In this document: piece by piece, positions 1 through 9,490 of the stretch
Position numbering within the stretch: position 1 is the stretch's first letter
How the letters are laid out: each line of letters begins with the position of its first letter
Made by a program: the position numbers and the translations under genes
Notes under the pieces: model-generated
The model's database searches: none
Seen by the model: the letters and a program-made list of their open reading frames with translations, nothing else
Told to the model about the DNA's origin: nothing
Assembly (NCBI GenBank): GCA_965153455.1
Contig: OZ234493.1
Span: 31,300,213-31,364,212 of the forward strand
DNA length: 64,000 bases
DNA from: Sphagnum compactum
Lineage: Eukaryota; Bryophyta; Sphagnopsida; Sphagnales
Direction of reading: 5' to 3'

Positions 1-1651
1 GTCTATATGTGTGCTGGTAATGCACACACTGAAAGGTTTGAAGCTTCTTCTCATAAGCGTTTTCCAGCTTGGATGAGGGTACTATAGATTTTGTTTATTA
101 GCTACTCTCGAGGGCTGTCTATTTTCAGTTCTAGCCAATATAACAACCAAATCTTCCAGTTACTTCCAGAAATGTAGTAGAAATTAAGGATGTAGATTTT
201 GTGTAATGGTTTGCACAACATTTTGGGCAGACAGATTCTTATATGCTTATCTGAACCCACCATAAGGAGCTTATCAAGTGAGTAGGGACTCATGTCAGCT
301 AGTCACTGCTGTTCATGGGGAAAGGTGATGCTGGAGGCTGATGGTCTGATACTTTGTGGGTGTCCCGGACTAATTCTTTTCAGATCAGTTTTAGCAATGG
401 TCTACAAAGTTCCTAATGATGTTGATTCTTTCCATGGACCAATTATCTGAGATAATGGCTAACTTGGTCTAAAGTCCTCTTTAGTTCTGAGCTTGTACTC
501 AAATTAGGTAACACTACCACTTGCATTGATCCCTGTACTGCAGTTCCTGACTTCAGTACTGACACCATTTGGATGCTGATGCTCATTCACAGTTGATGGG
601 TGACCACCTTCACCAAGCCACTGGTTGCATCATGGAGTTCCTTAGGGATCAAAAATCTCCAAAATTGGTACTGTTCCATGAGCTAATTTTGAGGCACAAA
701 ACAACTTGACAACAAAAGTCTGAAACCTATGAACTTAGTGACTCCAGTAACATTTGTTTGAATTCAAAGAAACTGAAATTTAAAGGTGAAATTTTGCACA
801 TATGCTTATTGGTGTGGGTGTCCATGCAAAAGCAAGCATCTAAACCTAAGGCTCCAGAACAATGTTTCTGAAGGTTAACTCTTCTGTCAGTTCTGGCAAA
901 ACCAAAACTAACTCAAAAGAATGAGTGTGGTTCCCCCCAGTAGAAGCAAGCAAGCATCTAAGAAGCCTATGGCATAGAGAGACCTACATAGAAAGAGGGT
1001 AGTGGTTGAGTGTTCGCAATCCTGAACATTTCCTTCAGGCATGCCACTGCTGCCCAATTGGATGCACTTACATCTGCCAAAGTTACTAAAAACAGATTGT
1101 AGAGACTGCAGAAGAAATTCCCCAACCCCACTTTCTATGTAATTGTTCTTTTTGTTCAAGCTAAACCAAAAACCTAACAAAACAAAAATGTGTGCAGTCA
1201 TGACCTTGCAAGACCATGAACATGTCTGTCCAACAATGAAGAGGGAATGGTTAAAGACAAATCCCACTTTTGGTGTACAACAAAGTAGAACCGAACAACC
1301 CCATGCAAGTCAATAGCCAACAAAGAAGAATGAAACTTTTGTGCTTTACTTCTGCTTGATATTCTTGCTCACCCAACTGAATACCTGCTGATATTGTCAC
1401 TCTGACAACTGAAGTTTCTTAGTTTTCCCTATGTAAAACAGCAAACATGCAGAAAGAAGCTGGAAAACTGGATCCACTGCTAGAAAGATGCAGCCAGAAT
1501 TCAGTCTCCATCTGCACTTCACTGGTGAATCACTCTGCTCTTTGGTTGATGAGCTTCCAAAAGGGAAGAGAACAGAACCTGGAAGAAGTGATTCTTCCAT
1601 CCTGCCACATACGAGGTCCTTGATCGGATCTGTGAGGTAGAGAGAGAAAGT
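1..1651. other. intergenic, no supported gene
   Basis: This stretch lies downstream of the proteasome gene. The open frames here, including one of about 119 codons on the minus strand at 908-1267, resemble no family I know and show no domain motif. The last part (roughly 1300-1651) is probably the 3' untranslated region of the proteasome gene. I see no RNA gene or transposon end. Confidence 0.4.
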
Positions 1652-2401
1652 TTATGACTCCTCTGTTGGCTGAGTGATGCCAAATTTGAGAAGCAACTTG
1701 TTCAAATCATCAGCAGAACAGACCTGATACTTGACATCTCCTAGTGGGCTCAGACTGATTTCAGCAAGCTCCAGTTTCTCAGAGGAGAGAGTGGTGCTGT
1801 CCATGGTTTTACTAAGGACCTTGAGCGCCAACTGAACTGCTTCCTCTCTGCTGATATCATCTTTGTAGTCCTGTTTCAGCATGGATTGTGCAGCTTGATT
1901 GTTTGCACCTATGGCTCCTGCTTTCCAGCCACCATAATTCCCACTAGGATCACTCATGTAAAGCTGGAAACCGAAGTTGTTGTCATAACCTGCAAACAGG
2001 AAAGAGACTCCAAAAGGACGCAGACCTCCGAATTGGGTATAGCCTTGCTTTGTATCGCAGAGAGATTGCACCAATTGCTCCACTGGCATGGGCTCCTGGT
2101 AAGCGAGAGTGTAGCGTTGGGCTTGTAATCTGGCAGTGTTGATGAGTATGTTGGCATCTGCCATGATGCCTGCTACTGCTACTGCTACATGATCATCGAT
2201 TTTGTACATCTTCTCTGTGGACTTGGTTGTGGCAAGAAGCTTGGATGTCACTCTTTTCTCTGCTGCCAAAACCACTCCATCTTTCGCTAACACACCTATG
2301 GCTGCTCCAGCATTGCTGATCGCTTCCATCGCATACTCTACTTGGTACAACCTCCCCTCCGGCGAGAAGATTGTGGTCCTGCTATCATATCGTCGGGACA
2401 T
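1652..2401 (-). CDS. PAC1: 20S proteasome subunit alpha type-4 (PAC / alpha-3 ring position, PSMA4-like)
   Basis: This is a structural subunit of the outer alpha ring of the 20S proteasome core, in cytosol and nucleus; alpha subunits gate substrate entry and are not proteolytic. The 249-residue product opens with the alpha-subunit signature, [20 protein letters not shown] at residues 2-21, followed by EYAMEAI. This is the alpha-4 type of N-terminus. The length matches the plant family (about 250 aa). The start is the ATG at 2401. An open frame continues 22 codons upstream, but it reads through a (GAA)n run giving poly-Glu, which no family member has, so that part is 5' leader. The frame is uninterrupted, with no intron in the coding part. 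A telo-box-bearing tandem duplication lies upstream. Assignment to PAC rather than another alpha subunit rests on the N-terminus and is firm. Confidence 0.95.
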   Translation of the reverse strand: MSRRYDSRTTIFSPEGRLYQVEYAMEAISNAGAAIGVLAKDGVVLAAEKRVTSKLLATTKSTEKMYKIDDHVAVAVAGIMADANILINTARLQAQRYTLAYQEPMPVEQLVQSLCDTKQGYTQFGGLRPFGVSFLFAGYDNNFGFQLYMSDPSGNYGGWKAGAIGANNQAAQSMLKQDYKDDISREEAVQLALKVLSKTMDSTTLSSEKLELAEISLSPLGDVKYQVCSADDLNKLLLKFGITQPTEES

Positions 2402-2427
2402 CTCTTCTTCTTCTTCTTCTTCTTCGC
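2402..2427 (-). repeat. (GAA)n / (TTC)n microsatellite in the proteasome 5' leader
   Basis: A run of TTC triplets on the plus strand, read as GAA on the gene strand, directly abuts the initiator ATG. It would encode a run of Glu if translation began upstream. GA-rich leaders are common in plant housekeeping genes. Confidence 0.8.
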
Positions 2428-2500
2428 CTGTGTCTCTCCACAAAAAACCACACCCACCCACAAGCATACAAATAAGGAAAACAACACAAAAAGACCCAAA

Positions 2501-2857
2501 GGTTCACGAGATGTCCAACAGCAAAGCAAGACCCAGCAGGCGAGATCAAAAGAGAAACAACAGTTGCGTAGGATGGAAAAGCACACAGCACTAACAAATT
2601 GTGACGCTCAAGCGAACAGTAGAAACAAGAAACCAACACACAACTGGTCTTCTCTCACACAAAGCACCATTCTAGGGTTAGGGTTCACTAGATCTCCAAC
2701 AGCAAAGCAAGACCCAGCAGGCGAGATCAGAAGAGAAACTACAGTTGAGTACGATGTACACAGCAGCAAAGTGTGACGCTCAAGCAAACAGAAAAAACAA
2801 GAAAATAACACAAAAGAGGTCTTATCTCGCTCGAAGCACCCTTTTAGGGTTAGGAGG
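2501..2857. repeat. two-copy tandem duplication (about 181 bp) with telo-box motifs
   Basis: Block 2501-2681 is repeated at 2682-2857 with scattered substitutions. Shared landmarks are CCAACAGCAAAGCAAGACCC (2515 and 2696), TGTGACGCTCAAGC, and TAGGGTTAGG near the end of each unit. On the proteasome strand the last motif reads CCTAACCCTA, a telo-box-like element typical of promoters of highly expressed plant genes. The array sits 100-450 bp upstream of the proteasome ATG, in its probable promoter or leader. Confidence 0.8.
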
Positions 2858-3757
2858 TCAGCCTGTTGTGTCTGTTGTGCTGCGTGATGGGTGTGGGTTG
2901 TTGCAAGGTTTTTCGTGTGGGTTGCAAGGCCTTTCATGCCAACTTCTTTCTGGCCTCATGGCACACCACAAGTGAGCAACTGCCGGAAGACAGACGCACA
3001 GACAGACGTATGAAGACTTAACAATTGGGCGCTTCTTCTGATTGTTCTCATCTCTTTTCTTCAGCTTTCGTTTTTTTTCGAGTATTGGGTTTAGAAGGTC
3101 ACATCTTCGAGGTTCAAGAAGATCACAACTGTTCTTGATGTCTTTTTCAGCGACAGTTGCTTCTTCTTCTTCTTTTCTTCCTCATACGCGGCTGTGTGTC
3201 GCAGATCCATGACCCGTTTGCCATGGTTTCCGCATGTCTCTTGTATTTCAATTTTCTGTCTGATGAGGGAGAAAGACGCTCGCGCACACACGCGCACACA
3301 GGGACACATAGAGTGCACAAGCAAATGAGCTTTGGGATGGCTGAAGACTTCACCGAGTTCTTTATTGCTCAAGAAGACTAGCTGGCCACAATCAAAGAAT
3401 GAGAAGAACCCATGCACACACATATGTCAAGGTTCTGTCACCCAACAGAGTGTCATGGAATTGAGAGTTGTTGTTTTGATGATGATGAGCAGCTGCTGTC
3501 GTCGATGATTTGTTTGGACAAGAAGCAAGATGCTTGTTTTGTGCCTTTCTTGTTATGAATGAGCACCCGAGTGCCTGCTATGTTTGTTTCTTGCAGGCTT
3601 GGGTCTTGCTTTGGAGAGAGTATCATGCTACTTTGTGCATAAGAATAATACCTGCAGCGTTCAGACTGGTGTGGGGTGGAAGGGGAGGGGCAGGTTTTAG
3701 CATTCTACATGCTGGTTGGTGCACACAGAAAGGGTTTTAGAAGAGTGATGCCATAAA
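2858..3757. promoter_or_regulatory. shared intergenic/promoter region between divergent proteasome and ALP1-like genes
   Basis: The two flanking genes diverge from this region, so it should hold both promoters. It contains CTT-rich tracts (around 3155-3185) and a candidate 3' splice site TTTCTTGCAG at about 3589-3598, which could end an intron in the leader of the plus-strand gene. No coding exon is recognisable. Confidence 0.4.
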
Positions 3758-5125
3758 ATGACAATGGCAGCAGCACCTGGCAGTGATGGCCGCATTCGCA
3801 AGAACTGGAAGTGGCAATTGCTTTTACTGCTGCTGTTAGACGAGGAAGAAGATAGGCGGCAGCAGCGGGAAGATCGGCAGCAAGCTCTTGCGTACTTGCA
3901 ATGGCAACAGCAACATGCTAGGCGTAGAGCATGGCTGCAACGATACTATGGTCAGTTGCAGTCCCTGTATGCTGATCTCACAGTGCTTGAGAGCTGTCGG
4001 CTACGTCAAGCTCGTGTAGCAGTAGCTGCTCTTGGAGCAGCTGTGTCTACCCAACAGAGTGTGCAGCGTAGGCTATGGGTGAAGACAAGGTCACAGGCAT
4101 GGTGGACACGATGCAACCATCCAGGGTTTCCAGAAATTGAGTTTCATCGAGCTTTTCGGATGTCTCGCGTTACATTTGATCACATTTGTGATCAGCTTGC
4201 AGTTGCAGTGGCCAAAGAAGACACAATGCTGAGGGCAGCTATACCTGTACAGCAAAGAGTTGCAGTGTGCATATGGCGGCTAGCAACAGGGGAGCCACTG
4301 CGTCTCGTGTCCAAACGCTTTGGACTGGGAATCTCAACATGCCACAAGATGGTGCTTGAGGTCTGTGCTGCTATCAATGATGTTCTTTTTCCAAAGTATG
4401 TGCAATGGCCAACAGAAGAGCGGCTTCAACGAGTGATGCAGGAGTATGAGTCCAGTTCAGGAATGCATAATGTGTTGGGCACACTGTACACGACTCACAT
4501 TCCGATAATTGCTCCTAAATTCAATGTTGCATCGTACCATAACAAGCGACACACAGAGCACAATCACAAGACATCTTATTCCATTACCTTACAAGGCATG
4601 GTGGATATCCATGGCTCTTTCACGGACGTGTGTGTTGGGTTGCCTGGATCCTTAGCTGACGAGCAAGTGCTGGAGAAATCTGCATTATTCCAGAAAGGAA
4701 GCAGTGGAGAGCTTCAGGGTATGTATGTAGTGGGTGGGCGAGGCTATCCACTCTTGGACTGGCTTCTAGTTCCTTATGTTCAACACAACCTGACTTGGGC
4801 TCAACATGCTTTCAATGAAAAAGTAGGGGATGTGTTACAAGGAGCTAAAGGTGCGTTTTGCCGCTTGAAAGGACGCTGGCGATTCTTGCAGCGGAGAACA
4901 GAGGTCAAGTTGCAAGAACTCCCTGCAGTCTTACGGGCATGCTGTGTGCTCCACAATGTCTGTGAAATGCACCAGGAAGGTTTTGATCCAGAGCTCATGT
5001 TCAAGGTTGATGACGATGAGATGCTTCCAGAGCAAGCAAATGTTCCTCCCTCTGCGATACAATCCCGTGACACGATCGCCCATAATTTGCTTCACAATGT
5101 GCATACAGGCTCCTCTTTCCTGTGA
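3758..5125 (+). CDS. ALP1-like protein: domesticated PIF/Harbinger transposase-derived nuclease-fold protein
   Basis: The 455-residue product carries a Harbinger DDE nuclease-fold domain (DDE_Tnp_4 type) at about residues 125-410, ending in a conserved tail (RDTIAHNLL...GSSFL). It resembles the plant ALP1-like clade that includes Arabidopsis At5g12010/At4g29780. Motif positions are recognisable, but the catalytic acids look replaced. Where active elements have GxIDGTHI this has GTLYTTHI (Tyr244); where they have GDxGY this has GGRGY (Gly327); and the Glu of the third motif is Lys364. Founding family members ALP1/ALP2 are known accessory proteins of Polycomb repressive complex 2; a similar role here is inference. 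The N-terminus has a Leu run (residues 21-27) and a Gln/Arg-rich helix. The single intact exon and absence of terminal repeats argue for a host gene. The start is the first in-frame ATG. Confidence 0.85.
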   Translation: MTMAAAPGSDGRIRKNWKWQLLLLLLLDEEEDRRQQREDRQQALAYLQWQQQHARRRAWLQRYYGQLQSLYADLTVLESCRLRQARVAVAALGAAVSTQQSVQRRLWVKTRSQAWWTRCNHPGFPEIEFHRAFRMSRVTFDHICDQLAVAVAKEDTMLRAAIPVQQRVAVCIWRLATGEPLRLVSKRFGLGISTCHKMVLEVCAAINDVLFPKYVQWPTEERLQRVMQEYESSSGMHNVLGTLYTTHIPIIAPKFNVASYHNKRHTEHNHKTSYSITLQGMVDIHGSFTDVCVGLPGSLADEQVLEKSALFQKGSSGELQGMYVVGGRGYPLLDWLLVPYVQHNLTWAQHAFNEKVGDVLQGAKGAFCRLKGRWRFLQRRTEVKLQELPAVLRACCVLHNVCEMHQEGFDPELMFKVDDDEMLPEQANVPPSAIQSRDTIAHNLLHNVHTGSSFL

Positions 5126-6361
5126 TGGTATTCACGGTGATTGATGTTATACACAAATCTTCTTGTGGTTGAGAATATTGACTTGAGAATCATCACAGAG
5201 TCCAGATCAAGAAGCGCTATCACCTGTACTGGAACCAATGTTTCCTTTTTTCCTCAACACACTTTGGGTTGCTCCAACAGTTTGCTCCAGTGTGCTTTGC
5301 ACAAACCTCATTGCTGTAGAATCTTTGGTAAGGTTGTGCTTGTACGGGTACGAATACTACCCTGGTCACCAGTTTCATTGCTGTGATTTGGGCAGTGGAG
5401 AAAAGAATATAGACAAAATTTTGATCACATCTTCCTCTTCTTGTGTGAGTTGTCTGTGGATACAATTACCTTGTTGAAACTCTAGTGCTTGATCCCTGCT
5501 CCTGGTGTTTGGCTTGCTTTTCCAGCACAAGTGTTCTGCAGTTGAAGAAAAAACTGTTGTTTTGTCTTTGGGTGGTGCTTCACTCTGGTGTGATGATTAG
5601 CAGGATATGTGAGTGCTGAGTGGTTCTTTGCTCTGGTATGATGATGATTATGAGGACATATGTGAATGCCCAAAGGAGTCCCATAATCTTGTGACAGTTT
5701 GCAGAGTGTGTCAAAATTTTCCACCACAGCAACAACAACAATGTTAGCCCAGATTCCACACAGTGGAGAAATCTTTTGCAAAATCTTTCCAGAGAATCAG
5801 CAATTGAAAACAAGGCTTTCAAGGAGTTGGGGAGCCAATGCAGTGGAAATCTTGGTGCAAAATGTTTTCATAGAACCAACAATGAAAATGCATTCCAGAA
5901 GTGGGTGGCTCCCCAGCAAACACCGCAGCTGCCATCATCATGTTGGGAATTATACTTATGGAGGTGCCTACAGCTCTGTTTGTTCTGATGGATCTTTGTT
6001 TTGCCATCAAAACTTCTACTAAGAAACAGTAATGTCTGGCTATGGAGTAGGTATTTGCAAGATGAAGGAAACAGCAGTTGGAGTTTCAATGCAGGACTTC
6101 CAGTTTTTGCAGTAAAGGTCTGGCAGTTATTATTCAGCAGATAGTCTGGTGGACATTGGGGTCACTCCACAGTGCATAAATGAACACACATTTTTGTGGA
6201 GATCACCAGACATGACGAAGGCAGCAGCAACAGTAATGGGTATTGAGCATGTCCTCAAAATGAGCTAGCAAAGTGTGAAACAAAAGACGGATCCTGATCT
6301 GTGTGTGAGAGATCGTTGCTGCTCTCTCTCTCTCTCCTGTGAATGTGGGAAAGCCCTGAGT
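5126..6361. other. intergenic between convergent ALP1-like and expansin genes
   Basis: The two genes converge here, so the space should contain both 3' untranslated regions. Open frames on both strands are short and mutually overlapping, with no recognisable motif. A short CT run lies at about 6323-6335. Confidence 0.4.
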
Positions 6362-7807
6362 TTACTGACAATTTTGAGTTGCTTCATAAGTCTCACCAAC
6401 TTGCCAGTTAGATGGTGCAACATTCGGAAGCACCACGATCTGTCCTGTGCTGAGGGTGACTTGGAATGACAATGGCTGCCCTACAAGCACAACACCTGAT
6501 AGTTGCCAGTTCTGACCCCAGTTCTGGACGAGATCAAAGTAGGTGCTTCCAGTTCCTTTCACAGCAAGACCAGAGATACTTCCAGCTCCTCCAATGTTGG
6601 TTGGAAGAACCAAGAGGAACCAAGGGTTGCCATTGATTGTGAAACGAATTCCTCCCTGTTTCTGGCACCCAACTCTGCAAGCCAAAACCAAAACATGCAC
6701 AACAGGAACTCAGGTAGGGAAATCTTGAATCATGAACCGCTCCGTGATTGGGCAAAGAATGTCTAGCATTGCATCAAAGACTGATGTACAGTTTGTGCTG
6801 TGAAATGATGAAAGTGACGTTGTCAGGATGCCTGCCTGCAGCTTCTGAGCTTTCTGATCGTATGATTCATCAAATTGTGAACAAACAAATGAAACATGTC
6901 TGTGATTGCAGTTACTTTACCTTCGGTATGTGACTGGGACAATGCCACCTTGGTACTGAGCAATTTGAAGGAAAGCAGGTTCAGCCATGTCGAAATGTTC
7001 TCGAGGTGGGTTACACCAACCTCCATTATTGCTTGACTCTGCCCAATTGGGAGGACAGAGATTTGTAGCTGTCAATGTGATGGTGGGACTGCCAGGCAAA
7101 CACCATTTGCTATTCACACACTTGATCTCGTAACATGCTCCACAGGTGAGGCCATTGTTGAAAAGCACTGTACTCAGTGCTGCTGTTTGGGTCCCATATC
7201 CTTGAGAATAGAGGTTTCCATACCCACAAGCTCCACCTGCACAGAGCCATGGATCCTTATACATACAAAGTGGCACCAAAGAGTGCTAGTGTGCAAATTC
7301 TACCTGGTAATCTGCAGGAAGGATCAAAGGTTTGATTGCCATACCCATTGTGCCTGATGCATCTGCTCCACCATAGAAAGTGGAGTAAGCTCCCAACGTC
7401 CATGGTCCTGGAGTGAATGTGCTGGATGGCACTGATGATGTTCCAGGAATTGGTTGGTATGCGAGACTGGCACCACCATTGCTTCCAGCTCCAACATCAT
7501 CAGGATCTAAGCTGAACACTAAACCAGTATCATCAGTAGTAGTAGCTTGGACCCCTCCAGAAGCTGCTGCTGCTGCAAATACATCTCCATAGATATCTGT
7601 GTTTGCAGTAGTACTAGTTTGGGTTGAGAATTGAGGAAAATCTGCAGCATCTGGTGGACTGTCAACAGCCAAACTGAAATGTAAACCACTATCATCCGTG
7701 TAGGTATATGCATTGCTATCAGCAGTGAGTTCTCCCTGAGTGGTGGATACAGCAAGCACAGCCCATAATGCCACTGCAAGCATGCACAGATCAGCTGCAC
7801 CACCCAT
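6362..7807 (-). CDS. EXPA: alpha-expansin with long N-terminal insertion (3 exons)
   Basis: Exons on minus: 7345-7807, 6921-7236, 6362-6674 (1092 nt, 363 aa). Both introns (108 and 246 bp) are GT/AG and sit at positions used in other alpha-expansins: inside the Gly after GTM, and in YRR. Expansins are secreted proteins that loosen cell walls without hydrolysis. Residues 1-25 look like a signal peptide. The expansin core starts near residue 140 with [14 protein letters not shown], continues with GACGYGNL, the alpha-type insertion WCNPP (228-232) and HFD (235-237), and ends in a C-terminal wall-binding domain with NWGQNWQ. Usual EXPA proteins are about 250 aa. About 110 extra residues (26-138) precede the core and contain two related segments, [13 protein letters not shown] (37-49) and [13 protein letters not shown] (91-103). 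The start is the ATG at 7807; the frame extends upstream only to a TTG. Identity is firm; whether the extension stays in the mature protein is unknown. Confidence 0.9.
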
Positions 7808-9229
7808 GGACCTAGCCCTGCACACCACCAATGACAGTGAAGCTCACTACACATTACTTTTTTTAGATCTTACATTGCTTTTGCATGCAGATTGTAGTAC
7901 TGAGCTACAGCCCAGGCTCTAAACTTCTCCATGATTGATCTACAAGCTTGGAATGTGGTGGAGCTCCCTACCACTTGCATTATAATCAGACCAATCTACA
8001 AATCTACTTGAGAATTTTCTGTCATTATTCTCACTGAAGGAAAGGCAGGACATCCATCCTTTGTGAGCAACTAAATGATGAGTGCTACAATCCAACAACT
8101 CCTGGCAAGCTCTCTTGTCATTAACTCTCTTGTGTTCTTGCATGATCCTTGTTTGACAACACTTGAGACACAGTAACAAAATACTGCAAATGCATGTCCA
8201 TTACTTGATGATGATCATCAGCACATATTAAGATCCCTGCCTGCAAGTGATCAGAGTTCAGTAGATTCCACTTACATTGTGTTCTTGCAGATCCACAGGG
8301 GGATGATGATGATGATGACTCACACTTGCGGTGCACTTCAAAAACACTCCAGATGCAAGAACAACATAACACCTAGTTTGCTTCCCAAACTACTCAAACA
8401 AAAAAGAAAAAACTCTCCAGTGAACTCAGAGCAGCTCTTGGGTATCATCAATGGCTGCAGCTGCGATGCTGTACCACTATCATTGGATTAGCTGCAACAC
8501 CCATATACACACACACCCATCTCCACAAAAGGATCAGAAGAAGAAGTGCATACAAAAATATTACCAAAGCCGTATCTTAGTGCAAAATATAGCATACTGC
8601 CAAAATTGGAGTGAGTAGCAGCTACAAACCAGACCCACTTTTTTTTCTTTTTTTTTTTGGTTCAGTTCTTCAGAGACTTCCGTGCTTTTTTCTGGTCAAT
8701 TTTGTGTGTTGTAGCCAAGGTAGCGATGATCCACATGAAAATTCAGCCAGATTTGGCATAGCTAAATATGAAAGTAAAATTTTAAAAACATCCTTCTATA
8801 TTTTTGGCTACTCTACATCAACCATGTATAGAAATCTGGCGATTTTTCTTAAATTTTGGTCGAATTGTGGCTATTGAAAATCTCAAAAAGCACATGATTT
8901 TAGCACTTTTACTGTTTTAAACATAGCCTTTTTTTGGCTATATATAGCCAGCCCAAAAAATGGCTTGTCCAGAATCAGAGTCTACAGAAGATTTTATAAT
9001 TATGTACAATACTTTTCCTCCGCTGATTTTTCCTCCTGAATTTGCAAGACTAGTTGAGCTACAAAACCGCCATTTAAAAAATTATTAAAATTTTGTTTTT
9101 GGGTTTCCGAGGACGACGATTGAATTCCCTCTGCTGCACCCGGCCGGGCCGGCCCGGGCCTTGTAACGACAATAGGGTGGTGGTGCACTGGTGCACCCAA
9201 CTATTTGTGGGAATCTAAAATTGGTGGGT
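7808..9229. other. upstream region of the expansin, no supported gene
   Basis: This should contain the expansin promoter. I see short GAT and TTTTC runs, a GC-rich palindromic tract around 9138-9160 and a GGTGCACC palindrome near 9186-9200. No exon with family resemblance was found on either strand. Confidence 0.35.
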
Positions 9230-9490
9230 TCCGTTGATTTTAGAAGCAGCTTGCTGCGCTGATCTTGCTATACTACAATCACGCGCGGCTCCTCGCGTCC
9301 GCTATCGTTTGGACTCGCTCTGGATTTGGATTTTCTCTCGCGCTAGCTCGCATTTGGGGCCCGGGTAAGTCTGTCTAGCCGCTCGCTGCCTTCTCGCTCA
9401 GCGCGCCGTCGACGACGTGACGCCGGCCGCCGAACGCCGTCCGTCGGCGCGCTTTCGTTCGAACTTCGTCGTCGGACCCACCCCCCAAAG
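9230..9490. promoter_or_regulatory. isolated CpG-rich island with a strong splice-donor sequence
   Basis: A short GC- and CpG-rich block (CGCGCGGC, CTCGCGTCCG, GTCGACGACGTGACGCCGGCC) stands between very AT-rich DNA on one side and the expansin upstream region on the other. It includes GGGTAAGT at about 9364-9371, a good plus-strand 5' splice site. It could be a leader exon or promoter of a transcript whose coding part I cannot see, or an inserted fragment. No protein is recognisable. Confidence 0.35.

Noticed and set aside
2402-2467. 22-residue poly-Glu N-terminal extension of the proteasome subunit
   Set aside because: It is translation of a GAA microsatellite in the leader. The family N-terminus begins at the ATG at 2401.
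7808-7831. Expansin start eight codons further upstream
   Set aside because: The upstream codon is TTG, not ATG. The ATG at 7807 has good context and a proper signal peptide follows.
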